From positions 1 to 61,269 of the forward strand of contig JAFIFY010000192.1 of NCBI GenBank assembly GCA_020831765.1: a DNA stretch of 61,269 nucleotides, written 5' to 3'. Position 1 is the first letter of the stretch. Every line of letters starts with the position of its first letter. This document shows positions 43,208 through 52,760 of the stretch, in pieces. Both the position numbers and the translations under genes were made by a program. The notes under the pieces are model-generated. The model was not told where the DNA came from. It made no database searches and worked only from the letters and a program-made list of their open reading frames with translations. The stretch is from Phycisphaeraceae bacterium (GTDB lineage Bacteria; Planctomycetota; Phycisphaerae; Phycisphaerales; Phycisphaeraceae).

Positions 43208-46200
43208 TCAGCCCGCCACGATGTTGACCAGCTTGCCGGGGATGATGATGACTTTGCGAATGGTCTTGCCTTCAAGCGAAGCGGCGATTTTCGCATCGCT
43301 TCGAGCGGCGGCTTCCACCTGATCGTTCTCACTGTCGGCCGGGACCGTGATCCGGCCGCGCAGCTTGCCATTGACCTGCACGGGCAGCTCGATCTGTTCA
43401 TCGATCAGCAACTTTGGATCGGCCTCGGGCCAGGATTGCCCGGCGATGGAATCGTGATTGCCGATTCGATTCCAAAGTTCTTCGCAGATGTGCGGGGCGA
43501 ACGGACCCAGCAGCCTGAGCATCGGGTCGGCGATCGCGCGTTCCAGGTGCGGCCGGTTGACGAGTTGGTTGTTCAGTTCGATCATCGCGGCGATGGCCAC
43601 ATTGAACGCCATGGCCTCCATCGACTGCGTGACCTTATCGATCGTTCGATGCGTTGCCCGCGATAGCTCCTCCGGCGGCTGCTCATCGACCACCCGAAGA
43701 TCGCCCGTCTGCTCATCCACGAAGTTCCGCCACAGGCGATGCAGGAAGCGGTGTACGCCCACGATATCCCGCGTGTTCCAGATTTTGCTCTGATCCAGCG
43801 GGCCCATGTACATCTCATACAGCCGGAGCGTGTCGCAGCCATATTGCTCGCAGATATCGTCCGGGGCAATGGCGTTCTTCAGCGACTTACCCATCTTCCC
43901 GAACTCGCGCTTGACCAGCCGCCCCTCGTGGTAATACCCGCCATCGCGTTCCTCAACTTCCTCGGCCGGGACATACACGCCACGCTCATCGGTATAGGCA
44001 TACGCCTGGATGTAGCCCTGGTTGAACAGTCTGCCGAACGGCTCGGGCGAGGATACATGGCCCAGGTCAAAAAGTATCTTGTGCCAGAAACGGGCATAAA
44101 GCAGATGCAGCACCGCATGCTCAACGCCTCCGACGTAGAGATCAACGCCGCCGGGGTCGGGACGTTCATCACGCTTGCCCTTTTCCCCGCCCTTGGGCGC
44201 CATCCAGTATTTTTCAACCTCGCGGCCGGCCAGCCGGTCGGAGCATTTGGGATCGAGATAGCGCAGGTAATACCAGCAGGAACCGGCCCACTGGGGCATG
44301 GTGTTCAACTCGCGTTCCCAGGTGATGCCATCGCGCTCGACCAGGCGCCAGGCTTCATCGGCCCGGGCCAGGGGTGGGCGCGGCCGCGCATCAGGGTCTT
44401 CACCAGCCTCGGGCCGGAAATCATCCATCTCCGGGAGCGGCACCGGAAGCTCCGATTCATCGACCGATCGAATCCGCCCATCCGGGCCATGCAGAATCGG
44501 GAACGGTTCACCCCAGTACCGCTGTCGGCTGAACAGCCAGTCGCGAAGCTTGAAGTGCACACGACGCCGACCCGCGCCATGCTGCTCAAGCCAACGGATC
44601 ACCTCGGCCTTGGCACGCCTGGTCTTCATGCCATCAATCGACAAATCACCGTGGCTGGAATTGATCCCGACACCCTCGCCCGTATCGGCATCACCCAGCA
44701 GACTGATCAACTCGCCCCGGCGACACGCCTCAGCCAGACGTTCGAACCCGTCCGGCCACCGCGGAAAGGCATCCTGCCAGATCGATGCGATGGCGCCTCT
44801 GCCCGATTCAAGCGGTTCCTCCTGATCGGAATCCGCATCGCGACGGGTCAGCACGATCTGAAACGCTCCATCAAAATCATCTTCCGCCTGGTTCATGCAC
44901 AGTCCGACAAAGTCGGCCAGCCGATCCGGGCCGTCTTCGCGCGGCGGATTCACACGGTCCCACCGCTCGAAAAAGGCATAAATCGCTGCGATGATCGGCC
45001 CGGCCACCACATCGCGGATCGGCAATCCATACTCACGCGCGAACTCGAAGTCACGCTCATCGTGAGCCGGCACCGCCATGATCGCGCCGGTGCCGTAACC
45101 CATCATGACGTAATCGGCGATCCAGATCGGGATCCGCTCCTGGTTGACCGGATTGATCGCCCGGGCCCCGATGAACACGCCGGTCTTGGCCTTGGCATCG
45201 GCGGTGCGGTCCTTCTCGCTACGCCGCGCGGCCTGTTGCTGATAAGCCTTCACCGCCGGCCGGTGCTCATCGGTGGTCAATTCATCCACCAGCGGATGCT
45301 CAGGCGCCAGGACCATGTAGGTCGCACCGAAAAGCGTGTCCGGCCGCGTGGTGAACACCTCGATGGTCTCACCCGGCTTGCCTTCGATCTCGAACAGCAC
45401 CCGAGCCCCTTCGCTGCGGCCGATCCAGTTGCGTTGCAGAAGCTTCAGCGACTCCGGCCAGTTGACCAGGTCAAGATCATCGGCCAGTCGCTGGGCGTAG
45501 GCCGTGATGCGAAGCATCCATTGCTTGAGCGGCCGCTTGAACACCGGGTGATTGCCGCGCTCGCTGCGGCCCTCGGCGGTGACTTCCTCGTTGGCCAGCA
45601 CCGTGCCCAGGGCAGGACACCAGTTCACCGGCACCTCATCCAGATAAGCCAGCCGCTGGCTGTTGATGAATTCGTGCTGCTCCAGCTCATCCAGTTCCTG
45701 CAGCTTTCGGCAGCCCGGCGGCAAGCCCGTGATCGCCTCGAGCCCCTCGCCAACCGGCGCGGCGGGCTCACCATCCGGCCCGATCAGCAGTTCGCCACTT
45801 TCCAGTTGATGAATCAATTCGCGGATCGGCCTGGCCTGCTTATGGAACGGATCGAACCACGAATTGAAAATCTGGATGAATATCCACTGGGTCCAGCGGT
45901 AGTAATCCGGATCGATCGTGGCGATCTGCCGATCCCAGTCGTAGCCCAGGCCCAGCCGCTTGAGCTGCCGGGTCATGTTGGCGATGTTGCGTTCGGTGGT
46001 GATCCGTGGATGGACGCCGTGCTCGATGGCGAACTGCTCGGCCGGAAGCCCGAAGGCATCGTAGCCCATGGGGTGAAGCACGTTGAAGCCGCGCATCCGC
46101 TTGTAGCGGGCGACGATGTCCGTGGCGATGTATCCCAGGGGATGGCCCACATGCAGCCCCACGCCGGACGGATACGGGAACATATCCAGGACGTAGAACT

Positions 46201-46315
46201 TGGGGCGTGCGGGATCGAATCCGGCATCACCGGGATTGGGGGTGCGGAAGGTCTGTTCCCGGGCCCAGTAATTCTGCCAGCGGGACTCGATCGCGTTGAA
46301 GTCGTAGGTGCTCAT
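43208..46315 (-). CDS. leuS: Leucyl-tRNA synthetase with an enlarged editing region
   Basis: A class Ia synthetase of 1035 residues that charges tRNA-Leu; typical bacterial enzymes have about 860. The HIGH motif reads HVGH (residues 55-58, GLHVGHPLGY). The KMSKS motif reads KMGKS (FGKMGKSLKNAI). The CP1 editing domain has FTTRPDTLFGATYMVLAPEHP and the GTGAIMAVPAHDERD loop. About 110 extra residues lie between REYGLPIRDVV and GEGVGINSSHGD. Another Gly/Pro-rich insert precedes LQELDELEQHEF. ATG 46315 matches the family start; TATGTT ends 9 nt before it and no Shine-Dalgarno is evident. Confidence 0.95.
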   Translation of the reverse strand: MSTYDFNAIESRWQNYWAREQTFRTPNPGDAGFDPARPKFYVLDMFPYPSGVGLHVGHPLGYIATDIVARYKRMRGFNVLHPMGYDAFGLPAEQFAIEHGVHPRITTERNIANMTRQLKRLGLGYDWDRQIATIDPDYYRWTQWIFIQIFNSWFDPFHKQARPIRELIHQLESGELLIGPDGEPAAPVGEGLEAITGLPPGCRKLQELDELEQHEFINSQRLAYLDEVPVNWCPALGTVLANEEVTAEGRSERGNHPVFKRPLKQWMLRITAYAQRLADDLDLVNWPESLKLLQRNWIGRSEGARVLFEIEGKPGETIEVFTTRPDTLFGATYMVLAPEHPLVDELTTDEHRPAVKAYQQQAARRSEKDRTADAKAKTGVFIGARAINPVNQERIPIWIADYVMMGYGTGAIMAVPAHDERDFEFAREYGLPIRDVVAGPIIAAIYAFFERWDRVNPPREDGPDRLADFVGLCMNQAEDDFDGAFQIVLTRRDADSDQEEPLESGRGAIASIWQDAFPRWPDGFERLAEACRRGELISLLGDADTGEGVGINSSHGDLSIDGMKTRRAKAEVIRWLEQHGAGRRRVHFKLRDWLFSRQRYWGEPFPILHGPDGRIRSVDESELPVPLPEMDDFRPEAGEDPDARPRPPLARADEAWRLVERDGITWERELNTMPQWAGSCWYYLRYLDPKCSDRLAGREVEKYWMAPKGGEKGKRDERPDPGGVDLYVGGVEHAVLHLLYARFWHKILFDLGHVSSPEPFGRLFNQGYIQAYAYTDERGVYVPAEEVEERDGGYYHEGRLVKREFGKMGKSLKNAIAPDDICEQYGCDTLRLYEMYMGPLDQSKIWNTRDIVGVHRFLHRLWRNFVDEQTGDLRVVDEQPPEELSRATHRTIDKVTQSMEAMAFNVAIAAMIELNNQLVNRPHLERAIADPMLRLLGPFAPHICEELWNRIGNHDSIAGQSWPEADPKLLIDEQIELPVQVNGKLRGRITVPADSENDQVEAAARSDAKIAASLEGKTIRKVIIIPGKLVNIVAG

Positions 46316-46324
46316 CTCATGAGT

Positions 46325-46330
46325 AACATA
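46325..46330 (-). promoter_or_regulatory. Minus-10-like TATGTT just before leuS
   Basis: It predicts transcription start near 46318, three bases before the leuS ATG, so the mRNA would be nearly leaderless. Confidence 0.35.
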
Positions 46331-46483
46331 CCGTAAACGGGTCGGTACGGTGATGTTGACGATTCCGGCAAGGGTCCGAGATGTTGCCCGCGGACGAGGC
46401 TCCCGCATGCCCAGGGGAACGTAAACGTGGATCGGCCCGCGCGGCCAGAGCGCTGGGCCGGCGAATCGATCGGTGGCCCGGGG

Positions 46484-47308
46484 TCAGTCGATGATCCGCT
46501 TGGGCGCGGCAACTTTCCTGGAAACCGCCTGCACCAGCAGCTTTCGGAGGATGACCCGCATCCATTTCTGGCGGTGATCCGGCAGCATGGAGCCAAAGTC
46601 GATCTCCCGATCGGCCTGGATCAGAATGGATTCCGAAACGCTTCCGCTTTCGCTGTCGCGCTTTGTCTTGACGCCGACCTTTGAAACCGAATTGGGATCA
46701 AATCGCCGGGGCCAGGCAAGTGGACCGATTCCGGTTCGCACTTCCGCTCGGTCCGGCGTGATGATCACCGTGTAGCTGCCCATCGCCGCCAGCAGGATGT
46801 AACCGATCATGCCCAGGCCGATGGTCACGAACGGGATGAGGAAGATGCACATGAAAATGGTCATGCCCAGGCCCATCTGGCCGCCGGATGAACTTGTGGG
46901 CGCTGGAAACCAGTGTGGCAGCGGGCCGACGAGGTTGGTGTACAGGCCGGCAAGCGCAATGAGAACGAATACCGAGACGATGCCGTTCCAGAACGCGGCC
47001 ATCGCCAATCCCCCCAAAACGCCGGCCAGTGAGCGCATGCTGGCCCGCACAATGATCCGATCACCGAACTCTTCCACATGGCAGCCCGCCGGCGGCTCAT
47101 CCAGAATCTGCTCTTCCTTGGGGTTATGGTGGACGACCGCCGACAGAGGCGAAAGCTCCCCGCAGACCGGACAAAGCGCAACGCCTTCGCTGATGTTGAT
47201 GTCCTTGGCCTTCAGTTCGCCATCACACCCTGGGCAATATTTCCCCTCCCGGCTCGCACCAGCCGCGCGAATGATCCCACTCAGGCGTTGGAAGGACGAT
47301 TGGTTCAT
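46484..47308 (-). CDS. Zinc-ribbon membrane protein of unknown function
   Basis: A 274-residue protein. A zinc ribbon lies at residues 25-51 (YCPGCDGELKAKD, ALCPVCGELS). A beta-rich stretch (CHVEEFGDRIIVRAS) leads into two membrane helices (about 97-125 and 150-175). The C-terminal cytosolic part is a bPH-like beta domain (YTVIITPDRAEVRTGIG; SESILIQADREIDFGSML). I do not know a named family. A TATGAT box at 47407-47412 is the likely promoter. It lies upstream of leuS on the same strand, with a gap of 168 bp. Confidence 0.75.
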   Translation of the reverse strand: MNQSSFQRLSGIIRAAGASREGKYCPGCDGELKAKDINISEGVALCPVCGELSPLSAVVHHNPKEEQILDEPPAGCHVEEFGDRIIVRASMRSLAGVLGGLAMAAFWNGIVSVFVLIALAGLYTNLVGPLPHWFPAPTSSSGGQMGLGMTIFMCIFLIPFVTIGLGMIGYILLAAMGSYTVIITPDRAEVRTGIGPLAWPRRFDPNSVSKVGVKTKRDSESGSVSESILIQADREIDFGSMLPDHRQKWMRVILRKLLVQAVSRKVAAPKRIID

Positions 47309-47406
47309 GATCGTGTGCGGTCCTGTCGGCGGCTCGATCCGCCACTCGCGGAATCTGCCAAAGCCCCGGCATCAACCGGAAACCAAGGGCTCCATTCACG
47401 CCCTAA

Positions 47407-47412
47407 ATCATA
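47407..47412 (-). promoter_or_regulatory. Minus-10-like TATGAT before the zinc-ribbon membrane gene
   Basis: The predicted start of transcription near 47400 would leave a 92-nt leader before ATG 47308. No clear minus-35 box. Confidence 0.3.
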
Positions 47413-47580
47413 TCAGGGCCGGGCGCATAATCGGTCTTATCCTTGACCGCGGCGATTCGGGCAACCGCCTGAGGCGGCTGGAGAATCGAAAGGAGAAAGG
47501 AGAGCGTCAAGGGCGGACTTCCCTCACCGAGCGGGCCATCAGGTGCGCGGAAACGTGTCGGGGCTTTATGATGCCGGTCG

Positions 47581-48735
47581 ATGACCGATGACCAGCATTC
47601 AACTTCTTCCCACGTCCAGGATCGGCGGGAATCGGCCCAGCGGCTTTCGGTCCATCCTCCTTCCTGGGTATGGCAGCGAAGCTGGGCCGAATCGGCCCCG
47701 GCGTGGCTGCCGCGCGCCATGTTCGCCGCCGGTTGCCTCTTCATCCTGACCGCCGCGGCGATTGCGGTGGCGGCGTGGACCCTGCCGCGCGGCCATCCAC
47801 TGCTGAGCCTCACGGCATTGCCGTTCGCCCTCATCGGCCTGGCCATGATGCGGCCGTGGCTGACGCTGCTTCAATCGCTGCGCCGACGTCAGAAGCGGCT
47901 TGAGCGCGTGCGATCCTCCGAAGCCAGCGCCGGGCCATCGGACCAGCCACACGAGCCAACCTCGCGCTTCGGCCGGGCACTGCCCCTGAACGATCCGGGC
48001 CGATCGCTGATCGTGGCCATCGCCCTGGTCATGGTGGGGTTCACCCTGCCCTTCACCTTTCTCATGCCGCTTAACCGTGGATTGATGGGCTGGACCATGA
48101 CCGTCGTCCTCCTGGTCGGGGCGATCGCGATGTGCGGATTCGGCTGGGTAATCTTCCGCCGCATCCTGTTGAGTCGCCGACTGCATGTGTGGTTCGCCCC
48201 ATACCCCCTGCGGGAAGGAACGACACTGGAGCTCTACCTGGAGCCGGCCGACTTGCTGGCCCCGCCCCCGGAATCGCCGCCCCCGGAACCACTGCCCCCG
48301 GAATCACCGCACCCGGAATCACCGCACCCGGGGTCAAGGCACCCGGAATCAACACGCCCCAAAGCGTTCGGCCCCGTTCATGCCGAGGGCGACAAGCCGG
48401 CTCGATGGCGGGTCATGCTCCACTGTCTGCGGGAGCGATGGGTCGAGCAAGGCGATGAATCGATGCCGGTGTTTGATGTACTGCACCAGGTGGCGATCGA
48501 CCCGCGGCAGGCATCGTCGGTGGCCTCGCCGCAGTCGGGCAATGGCCTGAGCGTGATGCTCAAGATTCCCGACACAGCCGGATCGATCGGGGGCGGCGGG
48601 ACGGATGAACGCGACGAAGACCGGGCGGATACGCCATCGCCTCCTGACTGGCTGATCGAGATCATCCCGCCCGATGCATCCAGTCAGCCCGAAGAGCGGT
48701 TCTGGTTCCGGATGCCGGTGATTGGCGATGAATGA
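47581..48735 (+). CDS. Four-helix membrane protein with a Pro-rich repeat tail
   Basis: A 384-residue protein. Membrane helices lie at about 44-68, 73-90, 143-163 and 170-192, followed by a cytosolic or periplasmic beta-rich tail (LHVWFAPYPLREGTTLELYLEP). Six pentapeptide units of the PPESP type (~229-258) separate this from a second beta-rich part (WRVMLHCLRERWVEQGDES; LSVMLKIPDT). The layout recalls DUF3592-like proteins, but no firm match is claimed. TATGAT at 47567-47572 would start transcription 2 nt before the ATG, and no Shine-Dalgarno is seen. Confidence 0.7.
   Translation: MTDDQHSTSSHVQDRRESAQRLSVHPPSWVWQRSWAESAPAWLPRAMFAAGCLFILTAAAIAVAAWTLPRGHPLLSLTALPFALIGLAMMRPWLTLLQSLRRRQKRLERVRSSEASAGPSDQPHEPTSRFGRALPLNDPGRSLIVAIALVMVGFTLPFTFLMPLNRGLMGWTMTVVLLVGAIAMCGFGWVIFRRILLSRRLHVWFAPYPLREGTTLELYLEPADLLAPPPESPPPEPLPPESPHPESPHPGSRHPESTRPKAFGPVHAEGDKPARWRVMLHCLRERWVEQGDESMPVFDVLHQVAIDPRQASSVASPQSGNGLSVMLKIPDTAGSIGGGGTDERDEDRADTPSPPDWLIEIIPPDASSQPEERFWFRMPVIGDE
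48265..48354. repeat. Six tandem 15-bp units, core CCCCCGGAA
   Basis: Units start at 48265, 48280, 48295, 48310, 48325 and 48340; the consensus is CCCCCGGAATCACCG. The length is a multiple of three, so the frame is kept, and each unit encodes a PPESP-like pentapeptide. This is the most regular copy of the dispersed repeat in the window. Confidence 0.85.
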
Positions 48736-48799
48736 TCCCCAAGCGAATCGGGCTTTCATTCCGGGATGATCGGGTCCCTCGGGCGTGAAGCGCCTTGGA

Positions 48800-50380
48800 T
48801 CACTCGTTCTTCCAGAAGCGCGGCGTGAGGATGACCAGGATGGTGAAAATCTCAAGACGACCCAGCAGCATCATTGCGCTCATCAGCACGAGGCTTGGAC
48901 TTGAGAACCAGCCGTAACTGCCGGTGGGTCCAACCTGGTGAAGACCGGGACCGATGTTGTTGAGTGTGGCGATCGATGCGGTCGCGGCCGTCGTAAAGGT
49001 CATGGCCTTGTCCTGCTCGGCCAGGACCGAGTTCCCATCCTCCAGCACCATCAGCGCCAAGCTGCCCAGCGCCCACAGCGACAAGCCGGTGATCAGGTAG
49101 ACCAGCACAGCCAGGCGGAGTTCAGGCGCGATGGGCTGGCGGCCCAGGCGGATCGGTCGGACGACGTTGGGTCGGAAGTATCGCTCGAACTCGGCCATGA
49201 TCGCCTTGATCGCGACCAGCACGCGAACCACCTTGAACCCGCCACTGGTCGATCCGGCCGAACCGCCGACGAACATCAGGAACACCAGCATGAATTTGCC
49301 GGCGAAGTTCCACTGGTCATAGTCGGCCGTGGCGAATCCGCTGCTGGTCTGCAGGGAGACGGTCTGGAAGGTCGAGTATCGCAGGGCCTCGAAGAAGCCG
49401 CGGCCGATCACCACCGGCTCGCCGGTTTCCGGGTCCATCGCGGTGGTGATGAAGGTCTTGTTCAGGATGATCAGGGCGATGGTCAGCGATGCCACGATCA
49501 TCAGGCAGGCATAGAGGCGGAATTCCGGATCCTTGATCAGTTCGCGCAGACCGTGGCGACTGACCCGGTACAGCAGGCCGTAATTGATGCCGCTGATGAA
49601 CATGAACAGGATGGCGACGCCGTCGATCCAGAAGCTCTGGAAGTGCCCCATGCTGGCGTTTTTCGTCGAGAAGCCGCCGGTCGCCATCACGGTGAACGTG
49701 TGATTGATGCCATCGAACCAACCCATGCCCAGGATGCGGAAGATGATCAGCAGGGTGAGGCTCAGCAGGAGGTAGATGATCCAGAGGATCTTGGCGGTTT
49801 CGCTGATGCGCGGCTTGACGCTGGAATGGGCGGGGGCCGTCGATTCGACGTTGTAGATGCGCTTGCCGCTGACGCCGAGATTGGGCAGCACGGCCACGAA
49901 GAGCACGACGATGCCCAGGCCGCCGAGCCATTGGGTCAGGCTCCGCCAGAGCAGCAAGCCGCGCGGCATGGCTTCGATGTCGCCCAGAACGGTGGCCCCG
50001 GTCGTGGTCAGGCCGCTGACCGCTTCGAAGTACGCCGCGCTCCAACGCCCGAAGACGTGGCCCGTCGGTCCGCTGTCCCAGGCCCAGAACAGATATGGCA
50101 CCGCGGCCACCAGGCAACCCAGAATCCACGTCAACGCGACCAGGAACAAGCCCTCCCGGCGGCCGAGATACGTCCGGCCCGATCCGTGACCGATCCGCCA
50201 CAACCCAAGCCCCAGCAGCGAGCCGAAGATCATGCCGATCGCAAGGCTTCGCGTCGCGCCCCGCGCATCGGCGTGGCCCATGCCGTAATCGATCAATGAC
50301 CACACCGCCACCCCACTGAGCGTGATGCTCAGCACGATCATCAACTGGCCCAGCGCTCGCAGCACGCCACGGAGGTTCAT
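48800..50380 (-). CDS. trkH: TrkH-type potassium uptake channel subunit
   Basis: A 526-residue membrane protein of the TrkH/KtrB family, built from four M1-P-M2 repeats. Recognisable segments: VSGLTTTGATVLGDIEAMP (first pore loop), TVMATGGFSTKNASMGHF (second), LQTSSGFATADYDQWNF (third) and AATASIATLNNIGPG (fourth). Each P-loop keeps its selectivity-filter Gly. It pairs with the regulatory TrkA subunit, whose gene it overlaps by 4 bp (ATGA). Confidence 0.95.
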   Translation of the reverse strand: MNLRGVLRALGQLMIVLSITLSGVAVWSLIDYGMGHADARGATRSLAIGMIFGSLLGLGLWRIGHGSGRTYLGRREGLFLVALTWILGCLVAAVPYLFWAWDSGPTGHVFGRWSAAYFEAVSGLTTTGATVLGDIEAMPRGLLLWRSLTQWLGGLGIVVLFVAVLPNLGVSGKRIYNVESTAPAHSSVKPRISETAKILWIIYLLLSLTLLIIFRILGMGWFDGINHTFTVMATGGFSTKNASMGHFQSFWIDGVAILFMFISGINYGLLYRVSRHGLRELIKDPEFRLYACLMIVASLTIALIILNKTFITTAMDPETGEPVVIGRGFFEALRYSTFQTVSLQTSSGFATADYDQWNFAGKFMLVFLMFVGGSAGSTSGGFKVVRVLVAIKAIMAEFERYFRPNVVRPIRLGRQPIAPELRLAVLVYLITGLSLWALGSLALMVLEDGNSVLAEQDKAMTFTTAATASIATLNNIGPGLHQVGPTGSYGWFSSPSLVLMSAMMLLGRLEIFTILVILTPRFWKNE

Positions 50381-51720
50381 TCGCGGATTCCGAATAGCTT
50401 GCGCAACGGCCTGTGCATTCCCGATGGGCCGATGAGGATCAGGGTGTCACCGCCTTCAAAGCTGTCCTCGGCGTTGGGTACGAAGGTCCGCTCGCCACGC
50501 TGTATCGCCGCCACCATGCAATGAACGGGAAACTTGATCATCTTCAGCGGCTTATCGAGCATCGGACTCTGATCGTGAACACGAACCTGGTAGACATCGG
50601 CGATCCCCGCGGCCAGCGAGGCGAGCTTGCGAACCGGCGATACATCGATCAGGTTCTGAATCTCGGTCACGGCCGTGATGCGCGGCGAATACGCCCGGTC
50701 GATCCCGACGTGCTCGATCAGGTGCAGATACGTCGGCCGCTGCAACACGCTGATGGCGTGGCGAACGCCCATGGACTTGGCCCGGGCGCTGGCCAGGATG
50801 TTGCGCTCATCATCATCGGTCAGGGCCACGAAGGCATCGACCTGCTCGATGTGCTCCTCTTCCAGGATGGTCTGACCCGTGGCATCGGCGTGCAGGATGG
50901 TGACCCACTCCAGCTTCTCGGCGAGCTGGCGGCAGCGGCGCATGTCCTCTTCAAAAAGCTTGACGGTGAATCGGTGATGATGCAGCGCGCGGCAGAGCCA
51001 GACGCCCAGCGCCGTGCCGCCCATGATGATCACGCGGAAACGGCTGGGCGGGCTGGGCTGAAAGAGGCCGCGGGCCTTCTGGAAGTGTTCGCTGTCGCCG
51101 ATGAGCGTGACCACATCGCCGGCCTGGATCACCGTGCGGGCATCGGGGATGAACGACTCACCCTCGCGCGAGATCGCGGCCAGGCGCGTGGAAGTCGGCA
51201 GACGCGCTTCGGAAAGCGAATGGCCGATCAGCGCCGCGCTATCGTCCACGGCCAGCTCCTGAATCTCGATCCGGCCACCGGCGAAACGCTCCACCGCCAG
51301 CGCGCCGGGACTTCGAAGACCCTGGGCAATCGTCGTCGCGGTGGTGTGATCCGGGCACACCATGTGGTCGATACCCAGTTGCCGGGCGTAATCGAAGCCC
51401 TGGCCTTCGAAGTACCGGCTGTGATGAACCCGGGCGATGACCTTGCCGCAGCCCATGCCCTTGGCGATCGCGGCGCTGAGCATGTTGGTTTCGTCAAGAT
51501 GGGTCACCCCCAGGAAGAGATCGGCGTTGTCCACCCCCGCCTCGCGCATCGTCTGGGCATCCAGCCCCGAGCCCCGCAGGATGCGGATATCCATCTCATC
51601 CTCGACCAGCGCCAGCTTGGCGCGGTTCCGATCCACCAACGTGATATTGTGCCCGGCGCTGCCGAGGACTTCCGCGCTGTGTCTGCCCACTTCGCCGGCG
51701 CCGAGGATGACGATATCCAT
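50377..51720 (-). CDS. trkA: TrkA, NAD-binding regulator of potassium uptake
   Basis: A 447-residue cytosolic protein with two RCK units. RCK-N1 starts MDIVILGAGEVGRHSAEVL (Rossmann GxGxxG) with LVDRNRAKL. TrkA-C1 spans about 140-220. RCK-N2 starts VIIMGGTALGVWLCRAL, a less perfect glycine motif. TrkA-C2 ends in AEDSFEGGDTLILIGPSG. It gates TrkH in response to NADH/ATP. The stop overlaps the trkH start. TAATCT ends 8 nt before the ATG; there is no clear Shine-Dalgarno. Confidence 0.95.
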   Translation of the reverse strand: MDIVILGAGEVGRHSAEVLGSAGHNITLVDRNRAKLALVEDEMDIRILRGSGLDAQTMREAGVDNADLFLGVTHLDETNMLSAAIAKGMGCGKVIARVHHSRYFEGQGFDYARQLGIDHMVCPDHTTATTIAQGLRSPGALAVERFAGGRIEIQELAVDDSAALIGHSLSEARLPTSTRLAAISREGESFIPDARTVIQAGDVVTLIGDSEHFQKARGLFQPSPPSRFRVIIMGGTALGVWLCRALHHHRFTVKLFEEDMRRCRQLAEKLEWVTILHADATGQTILEEEHIEQVDAFVALTDDDERNILASARAKSMGVRHAISVLQRPTYLHLIEHVGIDRAYSPRITAVTEIQNLIDVSPVRKLASLAAGIADVYQVRVHDQSPMLDKPLKMIKFPVHCMVAAIQRGERTFVPNAEDSFEGGDTLILIGPSGMHRPLRKLFGIRE

Positions 51721-51824
51721 GCTTCAGAGATTACCAGACCTTTGAACCGACGGCATGTCGATGTCAGCGACCGGATCGATCCTCGGGATGAATTCGCCGC
51801 AAGCGCGGAACCCGCGCCGGACAC

Positions 51825-52688
51825 TCAATGCCAGCCCAGGGCGTAGAACATGCCGGTGAAGATCAGGTCGCTGAAGATGATCAGCGTCACGGAATGGACC
51901 ACCGTTCGCGTCGTCGCCAGACCCACGCCCGAAGCGCCGCCGGTCACGCTCAGGCCGTTGTGGCAGGCGATCGAGCTGATGATCAGGCCGAACACCGCCG
52001 CCTTCCAGAGCCCGGTCAGGACATCGGATACGCTCAGTTGGTCGATGGTGTTGTTGAAGTAAACCAGCGATGGGATATCCAGGATCAGCACGCCGACCAT
52101 CCACCCGGCACCGATGGCGACCACCTCGCCGATGACACAGACGATCACCAGGCTGATGGTGGTGGCCAGGATTCGCGGAACGACGAGGAACCTGACGGGA
52201 TTGAGCGCATGGGCTTCGAGGGCTTCGATTTCTTCGTTGACGACCATCGTGCCCAGCTCCGCCGCGATCGCCGCGCCGGCGAATCCGGTCATCACCACCG
52301 CCGCGATCAGCGGCCCCAACTCGCGGAAGATCGCCACGGCGATGATGTTGGGCACGGTCTGAACCTGCCCGAACTCCTCCAGCGGCGGGGCCATCTGCAG
52401 CGCGAGAATGAACCCGATGCACGCCGAAACCAGCGTGACCACACCGATGGCGCGGACGCCCAGGCGGACCATCTGCGCATAAAAGGCGGGACGTCCGAAA
52501 CGCACCCGCGGCCCGAACGGCCTGAAGCTCCGCCACAGCCAGCGCAGGCTCTGAGTGATGATCAGGGCGACGCCGCCGAGATATTCAAGCCCGCGAAGCA
52601 CCGGTGCGCCGAGATTGGAGAGCAGTTTGACAAGCATGCTGAGGAGCGTGGTGGTATGTCGGATGCGGCGGATGACCCGCTGAACCAT
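51825..52688 (-). CDS. MlaE-family ABC lipid transporter permease
   Basis: A 287-residue permease of the MlaE/YrbE type, which moves phospholipids between the membranes. Typical stretches are FYAQMVRLGVRAIGVVTLV, GPLIAAVVMTGFAGAAIAAELGTM, NPVRFLVVPRILATTISL and GLIISSIACHNGLSVTGGASGVG. Five or six membrane helices. The usual partners MlaF (ATPase) and MlaD (MCE) are not adjacent. A STAS protein is encoded 72 bp upstream on the same strand. GAGGG lies just before the ATG. Confidence 0.92.
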   Translation of the reverse strand: MVQRVIRRIRHTTTLLSMLVKLLSNLGAPVLRGLEYLGGVALIITQSLRWLWRSFRPFGPRVRFGRPAFYAQMVRLGVRAIGVVTLVSACIGFILALQMAPPLEEFGQVQTVPNIIAVAIFRELGPLIAAVVMTGFAGAAIAAELGTMVVNEEIEALEAHALNPVRFLVVPRILATTISLVIVCVIGEVVAIGAGWMVGVLILDIPSLVYFNNTIDQLSVSDVLTGLWKAAVFGLIISSIACHNGLSVTGGASGVGLATTRTVVHSVTLIIFSDLIFTGMFYALGWH

Positions 52689-52760
52689 GACCCTCGTGCC
52701 ATCCGATCCCGTCTCCGCGGGGCATCGCGGCGGACCGCACGGGTTCGGGGTGTCCGGGCA

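Noticed and set aside
43739-46336. 865-codon open frame on the plus strand opposite leuS
   Set aside because: It mirrors a well-supported leuS with all motifs. Long antisense frames are common in such GC-rich genes. Its peptide shows no domain.
48938-51846. Long plus-strand frames opposite trkH and trkA
   Set aside because: Both are antisense to clear transporter genes, have odd His/Arg/Gln-rich composition and no recognisable motif.
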